NCBI GenBank assembly: GCA_964554765.1
Contig: CAZKPS010000007.1
Coordinates: forward strand, 1 to 31,388
DNA length: 31,388 bases
Origin: JAQBQZ01 sp964554765
Lineage (GTDB): Bacteria > Patescibacteriota > Minisyncoccia > Phycocordibacterales > CAIRYW01
Reading direction: 5' to 3'
The translations under genes and the position numbers were made by a program. This document shows positions 14,502 to 22,184 of the stretch, in pieces. The notes under the pieces were generated by a model that had not been told where the DNA came from, ran no database searches, and saw nothing but the letters and a program-made list of their open reading frames with translations. The first letter of the stretch is position 1; the number at the start of each line of letters is the position of its first letter.

Positions 14502-14637
14502 ACTTGGAGCGGTAGTGGTGGTACATAGGTATCGCAAATACCAAGACGACTAACGCTATTCTGAGGGCCCAGGCCATAGAAGGGTTCGTTTCTGACCAGG
14601 ACACGTCAACTGCAAGGAGGTTAAAGAGCGTATTCAT
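14497..14637 (-). CDS. Putative 46-aa single-span membrane protein
   Basis: Start ATG at 14637 (MNTLFNLLAVDVSW). A hydrophobic helix lies at about residues 22-38 (AWALRIALVVLVFAIP), followed by the basic tail MYHHYRSKS. A TATAAT box on the minus strand lies 8 bases upstream. The stop codon is within a perfect GC-rich terminator stem. It is the first of three tiny membrane ORFs in the same direction, divergent from mnmA. I recognise no family. Confidence 0.5.
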   Translation of the reverse strand: MNTLFNLLAVDVSWSETNPSMAWALRIALVVLVFAIPMYHHYRSKS

Positions 14638-14645
14638 ACAATGTA

Positions 14646-14651
14646 ATTATA
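14646..14651 (-). promoter_or_regulatory. -10 box of the 46-aa ORF
   Basis: TATAAT on the minus strand, 8 bases before the start at 14637. The -35 is weak. The region up to 14697 must also hold the divergent mnmA promoter. Confidence 0.45.
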
Positions 14652-14697
14652 CATAACTAATCTGGTTTTCTATAGTATTCACACATTTGATATTTTG

Positions 14698-15861
14698 ATG
14701 TATTGTGTAATTGTGAAAAGAAATCAAAAACAAAAAAAGAATCTGGCAGACAGACCAACAGTTTTTGTTGGTCTGTCTGGAGGTGTTGATTCATCTGTAT
14801 CTGCGTATCTGCTGCAAAAGGCAGGATATAATGTTGTGGGAGCATTTATCAAAATCTGGCAGCCAGAATTCGCTGAGACATGTACCTGGAAAGAAGACCG
14901 ACGAAGTGCTATGAGAGTTGCAGCACATTTGAATATTCCATTTGTTACAATTGATCTGTCTGATGAATATAAGAAGGGGGTGATTGATTATATGATACGA
15001 GAATATAGAGAAGGGCGAACACCGAATCCAGATGTGATGTGTAATCGAGAGATAAAGTTTAAGGCTTTTTTAAATAAAGCAATTGAACTCGGTGCGGATA
15101 AAATTGCGACAGGGCATTATGCAAGAATAAATCAAAAATCAAAAATCAAAAATCAAAAAGATAATTCAAAAGTAAAAACTGAAAATCAAAAATTCGAACT
15201 GCTTAAAGCGGTGGATGAAGCGAAGGAACAATCATACTTTTTGTGGACACTTGGACAAAACGAACTTTCAAAGACATTACTACCTATTGGTCATTTACCA
15301 AAAAAAGAAGTCCGAAAGATTGCTGAGAAGGCAGGGCTACACACATTTGAAAAGAGAGACAGTCAGGGACTTTGCTTTATTGGTAAAGTAGATTTCAAAG
15401 ATTTCCTCAAAGAATTTATCCCATCTAAAAAAGGGCATGTACTCAATACAGAAGGTAAGGTGATTGGATATCACGATGGTGCGTCATTTCTTACTATTGG
15501 AGAGCGACATGGATTTACTATTACAGAAAAGAGCACAGATGATACGGCTCTCTATGTGGTAGACAAGGATATCAATAAAAATACAGTCACTGTAGCTTCA
15601 AAGACTAACGAATCTTTGAATAGTAATCTCTCAAATACATTTGTACTTAAAGATACAAACTGGATAAGTGGTGATCCAGAAAAAGATAAGACATATGATG
15701 CACAGGTCAGGTATCATCAAGACTACCAAAAGTGTACAATAGAGATATTAAACAACGATGAAGCAAAAATAGTATTCAAAAATCCTCAGACAGGTGCGAA
15801 GGGTCAATCGGTAGTTGTATATTATGGTGAGGTATGTTTGGGGGGAGGAATTATAAATTAG
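14698..15861 (+). CDS. mnmA: tRNA-specific 2-thiouridylase MnmA
   Basis: MnmA adenylates U34 of tRNA-Lys/Glu/Gln and inserts sulfur. The PP-loop motif is VFVGLSGGVDSSVSAYLL (about residues 22-39). The first catalytic Cys is in GRTPNPDVMCNREIKF and the second in SQGLCFIGKVDFKDFL. TGHYARI and DEAKEQSYFLW are family landmarks. Compared with E. coli, an extra Lys/Gln/Asn-rich stretch of about 20 residues follows TGHYARI and is encoded by a dispersed repeat. The start is uncertain: TTG 14695, ATG 14698 or GTG 14713. About 18 residues before the PP-loop are extra. A 14-bp perfect hairpin covers the start of the PP-loop. Confidence 0.95.
   Translation: MYCVIVKRNQKQKKNLADRPTVFVGLSGGVDSSVSAYLLQKAGYNVVGAFIKIWQPEFAETCTWKEDRRSAMRVAAHLNIPFVTIDLSDEYKKGVIDYMIREYREGRTPNPDVMCNREIKFKAFLNKAIELGADKIATGHYARINQKSKIKNQKDNSKVKTENQKFELLKAVDEAKEQSYFLWTLGQNELSKTLLPIGHLPKKEVRKIAEKAGLHTFEKRDSQGLCFIGKVDFKDFLKEFIPSKKGHVLNTEGKVIGYHDGASFLTIGERHGFTITEKSTDDTALYVVDKDINKNTVTVASKTNESLNSNLSNTFVLKDTNWISGDPEKDKTYDAQVRYHQDYQKCTIEILNNDEAKIVFKNPQTGAKGQSVVVYYGEVCLGGGIIN
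14747..14779 (+). other. Perfect 14-bp hairpin in the start of mnmA coding DNA
   Basis: CAGACAGACCAACA (14747-14760) is the exact reverse complement of TGTTGGTCTGTCTG (14766-14779), loop GTTTT. The right arm encodes the conserved VGLS of the PP-loop, while the left arm encodes the non-conserved ADRPT. It would fold within the first 90 bases of the mRNA. A translation or attenuation control element is possible. Confidence 0.7.
15127..15196 (+). repeat. CAAAAATC tandem words inside mnmA
   Basis: A run of four AATCAAAA units followed by TTCAAAAGT and GAAAATCAAAAATTC. In frame it encodes NQKSKIKNQKDN..., very like the peptide DQKSEVKN inserted in leuS. It resembles the left arms of the intergenic inverted repeats. 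Confidence 0.65.
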
Positions 15862-15900
15862 GCAAAAGCTATTTGCTGAAAGATTTAATAAAAAAACAAA

Positions 15901-16578
15901 ATGAATCCAGAATTGGTACCAAAGATAATACCCCTGGAAACAGGTGATTCTCAAACAGAAGAGAAAAAGCTTTTTACACTAAGAGATATTGAGGGTAAAT
16001 CGCAATTCGAGACAGTTGAAAAAATTGGAAGACTGGGAGATTTTTTGAGAGAAAAAGACCCACGGATCGTTGGTGTGAGTGTTGTTGGATCTACTGTGAA
16101 GGGTTATGCATTACCAGAGAGTGAGAGGGTATCTGATGTTGATATTATCTTGATATTTAGAAGCAGCGAGAGCATCAAAGATGATATCAGTTATAATGTA
16201 CAATACAGATACATTCCAGAATTCGAAAAAGACAATGATATTAGTATACATTTAATTGCAGAGACAGATGTAAATAATATAGACAGAATGCATACCCAGT
16301 TCGAGCCTGGATTTTACTTGCGCGGGTTATTCTATCCATTCTTTGGGGACCGTGCAGAGTATATCAAGTATATAAATGAGATTAAGAATATACTTGCTCC
16401 GTTATCAATAGCTGAAAAGAGGCACTGGGCCACAAGCCTGTCAAGAAATCTTGTATTTCCAGATTCAGGCACAAAGGCAAGAGAAAGATTAGGTGTTGAT
16501 GAAGAAGAATATTTGAGAACAAGAACAAGTCAATTCGAAAAATATCTTACAAAATTATTTTTTGAAGATGAATTTTAA
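15901..16578 (+). CDS. Nucleotidyltransferase-fold protein
   Basis: A 225-residue protein with a polymerase-beta-type motif: GVSVVGSTVKGYALPE...VSDVDIILIF, with G63-S64 and the metal-binding pair D79/D81. A later acidic residue (ISIHLIAETD) could be the third. The rest is mixed helical without a recognised domain. The family includes tRNA, antibiotic and toxin-type nucleotidyltransferases (MNT/AbiEii), so the substrate cannot be given. Its end overlaps the next gene, an alkyltransferase-like protein, by 11 bases, so the two are translationally coupled. It lies 39 bases after mnmA. Confidence 0.7.
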   Translation: MNPELVPKIIPLETGDSQTEEKKLFTLRDIEGKSQFETVEKIGRLGDFLREKDPRIVGVSVVGSTVKGYALPESERVSDVDIILIFRSSESIKDDISYNVQYRYIPEFEKDNDISIHLIAETDVNNIDRMHTQFEPGFYLRGLFYPFFGDRAEYIKYINEIKNILAPLSIAEKRHWATSLSRNLVFPDSGTKARERLGVDEEEYLRTRTSQFEKYLTKLFFEDEF

Positions 16579-16822
16579 ACAAAAAGTTCTTGATATTGTT
16601 GCCAAGATTCCAAAGGGAAGTCTTATGACCTACAAAGGTGTAGCTATAAAAGCTGGGAACCCTAACGCTTCTCGAGCGGTGGGTACTATTATGGCGGGCA
16701 ATAAGGACAAAAATATTCCTTGTCACCGAGTGATTCGAAGTGATGGAAAAATAGGGGAATATAATGGACTTCAAGGTAAAAGCAAAAGAGAGATTCTCAA
16801 AAAAGAGGGTGCAATAAGGTAG
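16568..16822 (+). CDS. MGMT-family protein, C-terminal DNA-binding/active-site domain only
   Basis: 84 residues from ATG 16568 (an upstream TTG at 16562 is also in frame). It contains only the C-terminal domain of O6-alkylguanine-DNA alkyltransferase. The helix-turn-helix has the Arg finger ASRAVG, and the active-site PCHRV with Cys52 is intact, followed by GKIGEYNG. Alkyltransferase-like proteins of this size usually replace the Cys, so direct repair of alkylated DNA is still possible here. The N-terminal domain of Ogt/Ada is absent, a feature seen in short Patescibacteria proteins. It is coupled to the nucleotidyltransferase-like gene. Confidence 0.9.
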   Translation: MNFKQKVLDIVAKIPKGSLMTYKGVAIKAGNPNASRAVGTIMAGNKDKNIPCHRVIRSDGKIGEYNGLQGKSKREILKKEGAIR

Positions 16823-16932
16823 CTAATATATTTTTTATAAATAAACTTTTTAGAGATAATTGCCTTTCTCATATGTTGTGGTAGTCTATTTGTGGTGTAA
16901 TTGTTACTTGAACAACTCAACCTCAATACCCT

Positions 16933-17418
16933 ATGAACAGCAGATTGAAAAAAACAACCACTTTGATTCGTTTGGATAGTGATTTTTTGCCATATTGCCC
17001 CCGAGTCATTGGTTTCAAAACCTCGTTTTTGCCAAAAATGGCAAGTAAAAAGAATGGTCTTCCGCGATACGGACACATTCTGAGAATGGTTGCTCGCAGA
17101 GATTCAGTGAGGTCTACGAAGATTTCTGTTTACCTGGAATTTGATTTCTCGTATTTGGATACTGGTTACAATATGATTAGACAAGTTCGGTCTGTCAGGT
17201 TGTGCCAGATTAATCTGAAAAACTTGCCTACGGTGAAGCTGCGGCTCGTCAATCTGATTCCTGTAAATTCAGAAGATCCACTAAACACACATATAGCGAA
17301 TGCAATCATAAGGTCTTCAAAAAAATGGGAGTTTAATAAAACCAAGCACGGTCTCTGGATTTCGACGGTGATACTTGGGCGTACAAGGAAATGTTTTATC
17401 CTGGATCGTCCATTTTGA
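16933..17418 (+). CDS. Hypothetical protein, atypical codon use
   Basis: A 161-residue basic protein with no recognised domain, probably beta-rich (TKISVYLEFDFSYLD; VKLRLVNLIPVN). It is the only gene in the window that ends in TGA, and its arginine codons are mixed (AGA, CGC, AGG, CGT) rather than mostly CGA. It stands alone between the MGMT gene and alaS with its own intrinsic terminator 9 bases after the stop. These points suggest a recently acquired or fast-evolving orphan. Function unknown. Confidence 0.65.
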   Translation: MNSRLKKTTTLIRLDSDFLPYCPRVIGFKTSFLPKMASKKNGLPRYGHILRMVARRDSVRSTKISVYLEFDFSYLDTGYNMIRQVRSVRLCQINLKNLPTVKLRLVNLIPVNSEDPLNTHIANAIIRSSKKWEFNKTKHGLWISTVILGRTRKCFILDRPF

Positions 17419-17427
17419 GAAGTTTTT

Positions 17428-17450
17428 TGCGCCTTTCGAGGTGCATTTTT
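17428..17450 (+). terminator. Intrinsic terminator after the 161-aa gene
   Basis: TGCGCCT (17428-17434) pairs with AGGTGCA (17439-17445), one G-T pair, TTCG loop, then TTTTT. Confidence 0.85.
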
Positions 17451-17537
17451 ATTATAAACTAGACCTTCGAACTTGTTGATACGTTAGCTTTTCAGGTTTA
17501 TCTATATACTATATACTACATACCACATACAAATTTT

Positions 17538-19460
17538 ATGACCACAAACGAAGTCCGAAAGAAATATCTTGATTTTTATGCTAAAAACGGGCACAAAATA
17601 GTGCCGTCGGCGCGACTCGTGCCTGAAAACGATCCTACGACACTATTTACAGGATCTGGGATGCAACCTATGGTGCCGTATCTTCTAGGAGAGAAACATC
17701 CAGAAGGCAATCGAATTACAGACTCACAAAAGTCATTTAGAGCAGGAGATATCGATGATATTGGAGACAATCGTCACACCACATTTTTTGAGATGCTCGG
17801 TAACTGGTCACTTGGAGACTATTTCAAAAGAGAGCAAATCCCTTGGATGTTTACATTCCTTATCGATGAATTAAAACTCGATCCAAACAAAATCTACGTC
17901 ACGACTTTTATTGGTGATGAAAAAAACAGTATTCCAAAAGACACAGAGGCAGGCGCACTTTGGCGAGAGTTGTTTGCAAGCAAAGGCATTGATGCAAAAG
18001 AAGTAGAAATCGGAAGCGAAGAAAATGGATACAAAATGGGTATGCAGGGTGGCCGGATATTCTACTACGATGTAAAGAAAAATTGGTGGTCACGAGCAGG
18101 TGTGCCGGACAATATGCCAAGCAATGAACCTGGTGGACCAGACTCAGAGATGTTTTATGAATTTACTGATGTAGAACACGATTCTAAGTATGGTGAACAC
18201 TGCCATCCAAACTGTGACTGTGGACGATTTATGGAAATCGGCAACAATGTGTTTATGGAGTACAAGAAAAACACAGATGGTACATTCTCAAAACTCCCAC
18301 AAAAAAATATTGATTTCGGTGGTGGACTCGAGCGAATTGTGGCTGCGACGATGAATACTCACGATGTGTTCAAGATTGATACACTTCGGGGTATAGTCAG
18401 TGCTCTCGAATCTCTCTCAGATAAATCATATAATGATGCTAAATTCACTCCGACATTTCGAGTGATTGCAGATCATATTCGAGCATCGGTATTTTTGATT
18501 GGTGATGGTGTGACTCCATCTAACACAGAGCAGGGATATTTCGTCCGACGACTACTTCGACGTGCTATCAGATTCTGGGATAAACTCGGAATTCAAAACG
18601 AGGGTATCTATGCGCTTGTAGCTCCACTTCTCGAATTCTACAAAGACGCATATCCAGAAACTTTTGCGAAAAAGGATTTTGTTGCAGATGAAATAAAGAA
18701 AGAAGAGGAGAAGTTTAGGTTAACTCTTGCTGAGGGGTTGAAAATGTTTAACAAAGCAAAAGACTTGATATATAACGAGGTGGCCGTTACTTACGAGGAG
18801 ATGGGTTTTAATGAAAAAATTCTACCTTCAAATTTAGTTTTTGATTTGTATCAATCCTATGGAATGCCAATAGAACTCATTGAAGAAATTGCTCGTGAAC
18901 AGAAAATTGCAATCAAAAAAACTGAAGTTTTAGAATTAATTAAGAAACACAAAGACCTCTCTCGAGCCAGCTCAGAACAAAAGTTCAAAGGAGGACTAGG
19001 GGATACAAGCGACAAATCTCTTCAATACCACACAGCAACACACCTCCTCCAGCAGGCGCTTCGAGATGTGTTGGGGCCTGAGATAGGGCAGAAAGGTTCA
19101 AGTATCACTCCAGAGAGACTTCGATTCGACTTCTCATACAATGGCAAGATGACAGATGAGGAGAAAAAACGGGTGGAAGATATAGTAAATCAAAAAATCG
19201 CACAAGCTCTTCCTGTGCAAGTTGTTTCATTGCCAAAGGAAGAGGCTGTAAAGACTGGTGCAATACATTTCTTTGGTGAGAAATATCCTGATACGGTAAC
19301 AGTGTACTTCATTGGTAGTACTGTTGCAGATGCATATTCAAAGGAATTCTGTGGAGGACCACACGTCAAAAACACAAGTGAACTCAAAGGGACATTCAAG
19401 ATTCAAAAAGAAGAAGCTGTGTCTCAAGGAGTGAGAAGAATAAAGGCGGTTCTAGAGTAA
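17538..19460 (+). CDS. alaS: Alanyl-tRNA synthetase, short form without C-Ala domain
   Basis: Class II synthetase for tRNA-Ala, 640 residues against about 876 in E. coli. The catalytic core has DSQKSFRAGDIDDIGDNRHTTFFEMLGNWSLGDYF (motif 2 region) and FGGGLERI (motif 3). The tRNA-recognition helical region follows. The editing domain is complete, with HTATH (HxxxH) and CGGPHVKNTSE (CxxxH) zinc/editing motifs. The protein ends just after it, at GVRRIKAVLE, so the oligomerisation and C-Ala parts are missing. The stop is followed directly by the repeat/terminator at 19458-19584, with no frameshift visible, so the short form looks natural. Upstream is an AT-rich string with two TATACT boxes (17505-17520). 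Confidence 0.97.
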   Translation: MTTNEVRKKYLDFYAKNGHKIVPSARLVPENDPTTLFTGSGMQPMVPYLLGEKHPEGNRITDSQKSFRAGDIDDIGDNRHTTFFEMLGNWSLGDYFKREQIPWMFTFLIDELKLDPNKIYVTTFIGDEKNSIPKDTEAGALWRELFASKGIDAKEVEIGSEENGYKMGMQGGRIFYYDVKKNWWSRAGVPDNMPSNEPGGPDSEMFYEFTDVEHDSKYGEHCHPNCDCGRFMEIGNNVFMEYKKNTDGTFSKLPQKNIDFGGGLERIVAATMNTHDVFKIDTLRGIVSALESLSDKSYNDAKFTPTFRVIADHIRASVFLIGDGVTPSNTEQGYFVRRLLRRAIRFWDKLGIQNEGIYALVAPLLEFYKDAYPETFAKKDFVADEIKKEEEKFRLTLAEGLKMFNKAKDLIYNEVAVTYEEMGFNEKILPSNLVFDLYQSYGMPIELIEEIAREQKIAIKKTEVLELIKKHKDLSRASSEQKFKGGLGDTSDKSLQYHTATHLLQQALRDVLGPEIGQKGSSITPERLRFDFSYNGKMTDEEKKRVEDIVNQKIAQALPVQVVSLPKEEAVKTGAIHFFGEKYPDTVTVYFIGSTVADAYSKEFCGGPHVKNTSELKGTFKIQKEEAVSQGVRRIKAVLE

Positions 19461-19584
19461 CTCAAAACTCAAAAGTCAGAAGTCAAAGTTTTAAATCAAA
19501 ATTAAAAGTAAAATATCGCACCAAAGGTGCGGTATTTTACTTTTTACTTTAATTTTTACCTTTTGATTTTTGATTTTTGAGTTA
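19458..19584. repeat. AT-rich inverted repeat centred on a terminator (copy 2)
   Basis: The left arm starts TAACTCAAAACTCAAAAGTC at the alaS stop. The right arm in reverse complement starts TAACTCAAAAATCAAAAATC. The outer 25 bases agree at about 22 positions. Arms of about 65 and 59 bases enclose the hairpin at 19508-19540. The -10 box of the next gene begins at the outer edge of the right arm. Confidence 0.7.
19508..19544 (+). terminator. Intrinsic terminator after alaS
   Basis: GTAAAATATCGCACC (19508-19522) pairs with GGTGCGGTATTTTAC (19526-19540), with one G-T wobble, AAA loop, followed by TTTTT. Confidence 0.85.
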
Positions 19585-19588
19585 TAAT
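19583..19588 (+). promoter_or_regulatory. -10 box of the PilM-like gene
   Basis: TATAAT ends 7 bases before ATG 19596, predicting a leaderless mRNA. Confidence 0.6.
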
Positions 19589-19595
19589 ATGAGAT

Positions 19596-20750
19596 ATGTT
19601 TTCTTTCCTTAAGCATTCAAACAAGAATAAATCATTCGCAGTTTTTTGTATTGATTCTGCATCAGTCACCCTCACAGTGATTGAGAAAACTTTGGATAGC
19701 AAGCAACGAATATTGTATGTCACTAGGGTGTCAATTGATATGCCAGACCAGATAGATATGGATAAAATTCTCCGAAATCTAAAAGTATCTATAGATAAAA
19801 TATTGAATGGTTCGAAAAAAAATAATCTCACTAATCTCATCAAACCAGACACTGAAATTATTATCCTGGTAGGATCTCCATGGCATATTGGGTGGGGCGA
19901 TACTGTGAAGGTGGAGAAGGATAAAGCGTTTAGGGTCACACAAGAACTCATTGATGAATCAATCAAAGAGTCATTTAATCATACTCACCCAGACCTTTCT
20001 ATAACCAATATTAACCTAATGAGCACGAGGTTAAATGGATATGAGATGAAAAAGGTTGTTGGCATGAAAACAAAATCACTTGAACTTAAGTTATATCTAA
20101 GTACGAGGCCAAAAATATTTGTCGATACAGTTCGAGCTGTGATTGAGAGAGAATTTCCTCATACTAAAATTGAGTTTTGTTCATATAATATCGCAGTTTA
20201 CGATGCAATCTATAACACCATGAAAAAGAAGGACTGTCTTATGGTAATCCCAGAAATAGAGACAACTACTCTTATACTCATCAAGTCTGGTGTTCTACAG
20301 AATGAAGCATCTGTCCCGTTTGGAGCTACCAAACTTGCACGAACACTTTTTGGTGCAAAATCATCAGGAATCAAAGAGTCGCTAATAAAAACAAGAAGGT
20401 TTGTTGAGGGAAATCTCGATATACCAGAAATCGAGACTGTAAAGACACAATTAAACGCAGCTAAAGACAATTTTCTCAATCAGTTTAGAGATGTTGTATG
20501 GAAAATGAGTGACACTCTGGTGCTTCCGAGTGATATTTTTGTTGTCGGCAGGAATCTTTCGACGCATTTTGTTTATGAGTGGTTAAACTCCGATGAGTAC
20601 ATCAAACATACTTTTACAATTGATGATTTCAAGGTATCAAATCTGCGCGGAAGTGATATTATCTCTGATCCAAAGTTCAATGGTATGTTCCATCATAAGT
20701 CAGTGCCACTTGCGGTTGCATTGTCTACACAGATTGTTGCGAGTAAATAG
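19596..20750 (+). CDS. PilM/FtsA-like actin-fold protein
   Basis: The 384-residue protein shows the layout of actin-like ATPases of the PilM/FtsA group. It begins with a first beta strand carrying an acidic residue (FAVFCIDSASVTLTVIEK) and has a second phosphate-type strand (CLMVIPEIETTTLILIKSG) and a C-terminal DIFVVGRNLSTHF strand. The classic glycine-rich ATP loops are weak, so nucleotide binding is uncertain. The next gene encodes a membrane protein of the baseplate-J-like type, a pairing common in Patescibacteria and reminiscent of PilM with PilN/PilO in type IV pilus machines. Function in a cell-surface apparatus is inference. Confidence 0.65.
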   Translation: MFSFLKHSNKNKSFAVFCIDSASVTLTVIEKTLDSKQRILYVTRVSIDMPDQIDMDKILRNLKVSIDKILNGSKKNNLTNLIKPDTEIIILVGSPWHIGWGDTVKVEKDKAFRVTQELIDESIKESFNHTHPDLSITNINLMSTRLNGYEMKKVVGMKTKSLELKLYLSTRPKIFVDTVRAVIEREFPHTKIEFCSYNIAVYDAIYNTMKKKDCLMVIPEIETTTLILIKSGVLQNEASVPFGATKLARTLFGAKSSGIKESLIKTRRFVEGNLDIPEIETVKTQLNAAKDNFLNQFRDVVWKMSDTLVLPSDIFVVGRNLSTHFVYEWLNSDEYIKHTFTIDDFKVSNLRGSDIISDPKFNGMFHHKSVPLAVALSTQIVASK

Positions 20751-20780
20751 GTTCTTTCTTGCATTCTCCACACTTTTTTC

Positions 20781-20808
20781 TTGTTAAAAATAATTTTAGA
20801 GTTAAAAT
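20781..20808 (+). promoter_or_regulatory. Promoter of the baseplate-J-like gene
   Basis: TTGTTA (20781-20786), 16-base spacer, TAAAAT (20803-20808), then 9 bases to the ATG. Confidence 0.5.
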
Positions 20809-20817
20809 TACAGTTAT

Positions 20818-22131
20818 ATGAAAAGTCCATTTCAAGATATCATTCCTCAAGAAAAAAGATCTATCAGAAATATCTCTATTGGTGAGATAAAATCTAAGGA
20901 AAAAGACGAACCCATTCCAGTATCACACACACCTAGTGATACAAAGCACAAAAAACGAAGAGTCAGTAAGGACGATGCTCCACTAGATAAAAATATAGTC
21001 TTTAAAGGGAGAAAAAAAATGAATCTTTCGAGAATAATTTTGTGGTCTATCTCAGCTTTTTGTGTGACAGGAGCTTTCCTTACTCTCACACATTTTTTGA
21101 GTGCAGCATCAGTCACTGTTGAGACTAAGTCTTGGCAAGCTAACTTACCATCAAAAATCCCTCTTACTCTTCAACCTCAGAAGGGTCAGGTAGAATACTC
21201 TACTGTAATACTTTCTGATACAATCTCTGATACCCTGAGAGCTACTGGTGAGAAGGATGTCTCTACAAAAGCGTCTGGTTCACTGATTGTTTATAACAAC
21301 CTTGACTCGAATCCTCAAAAACTGGTCGCGGGCACCAGATTTCAATCCTCAAAAGGATTGATCTATAAACTAGACAAGACGATCACTGTCCCAGGTGTTA
21401 AGAAAGTCTCAGGAAAAATAACACCAGGAAGTGTGGTTGTTAGTGTAACTGCGGATAACCCTGGCAAAGATTATAATATTGAGCTAGACGATTTTAGCAT
21501 TCCTGGCTTTAAAGGTGGTTCAAAATATGAAAAGATTTATGCACGATCAAAAACACCTATGACTGGAGGAGCATCAGGAAAAGTTGCTACAGTAGACGAA
21601 AAGGACTTAAATCAAAAAGTTGCTGAATTAAAAGCAAAACTTGACTTAAAAATAAAAGAAAAGACAACTAGAGAAATACCAGCCAACCAAATAATTTTTG
21701 ATAATCTATCTACGACTGACTATGTTGTATCAAGTCCAAAATTTCAGGATTCAAAGGCTCTGGTCCAAGTAACCGAAAATAAAAAAATATATCTCATCAA
21801 TGCTAACTCACTAGCTGAATATCTTATATCACCTCAAGGTGCAAATGTTTCGCCACTCGATGAATTTGAGTTTAACTTGCAGAATGCAACAGCGACATTT
21901 GGAACCTCAACATCTGATGTATCCTCGGTTGTCTTTGGTGGTAAGGTGGCTATTAAATCTAAGTTGAATATTGATAAGTTTAAGTCCAGTTTGGTTGGAG
22001 TCGACAAAAGTGAGGTGCCTAGTATTACTTCTAAATATCCTGCGATTTCAAAGATTACTACTGAGATAGACCCTTTTTGGAAGTCTAAATTTCCTTTGGA
22101 TGTGAGTAAAATTGTGGTCGACATAAATTAA
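20818..22131 (+). CDS. Baseplate-J-like membrane-anchored surface protein
   Basis: The 437-residue protein has a charged, Lys-rich cytoplasmic N-terminus of about 68 residues and one membrane span (about 70-92, RIILWSISAFCVTGAFLTLT). The extracellular region contains the baseplate J/gp47-type domain: KASGSLIVYNNLDSNPQKL, then AGTRFQSSKGLIYKLD, TADNPGKDYNIELDDFSIPG and KTPMTGGASGK. A later helical and beta part ends near PLDVSKIVVDIN. The J-like domain is shared with phage baseplates but is common in single-copy CPR envelope proteins, and no other phage gene is nearby. It pairs with the PilM-like gene upstream. Confidence 0.82.
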   Translation: MKSPFQDIIPQEKRSIRNISIGEIKSKEKDEPIPVSHTPSDTKHKKRRVSKDDAPLDKNIVFKGRKKMNLSRIILWSISAFCVTGAFLTLTHFLSAASVTVETKSWQANLPSKIPLTLQPQKGQVEYSTVILSDTISDTLRATGEKDVSTKASGSLIVYNNLDSNPQKLVAGTRFQSSKGLIYKLDKTITVPGVKKVSGKITPGSVVVSVTADNPGKDYNIELDDFSIPGFKGGSKYEKIYARSKTPMTGGASGKVATVDEKDLNQKVAELKAKLDLKIKEKTTREIPANQIIFDNLSTTDYVVSSPKFQDSKALVQVTENKKIYLINANSLAEYLISPQGANVSPLDEFEFNLQNATATFGTSTSDVSSVVFGGKVAIKSKLNIDKFKSSLVGVDKSEVPSITSKYPAISKITTEIDPFWKSKFPLDVSKIVVDIN

Positions 22132-22143
22132 AACAAAACAGGC

Positions 22144-22172
22144 TTGATAAATAATTATATATAATATATAAT
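22144..22172 (+). promoter_or_regulatory. Strong promoter of the infA-rpsI ribosomal cluster
   Basis: TTGATA (22144-22149), exactly 17 bases, TATAAT (22167-22172). infA starts 12 bases later, so the leader is about 5 bases. Confidence 0.8.
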
Positions 22173-22184
22173 AGCTTTTACCTG

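Noticed and set aside
15127..15196. Regular AATCAAAA units that look like a small tandem or CRISPR-like array
   Set aside because: Units are 8 bases without spacers, and the frame stays open through mnmA; it is a repeat-derived coding insertion.
16933..17460. UGA read as glycine (as in Gracilibacteria)
   Set aside because: The only TGA stop is followed directly by an intrinsic terminator, and no conserved protein needs an in-frame UGA.
20818..22131. Prophage baseplate gene
   Set aside because: The protein has an N-terminal membrane span and lies among housekeeping genes with no other phage gene; it fits the CPR envelope type.
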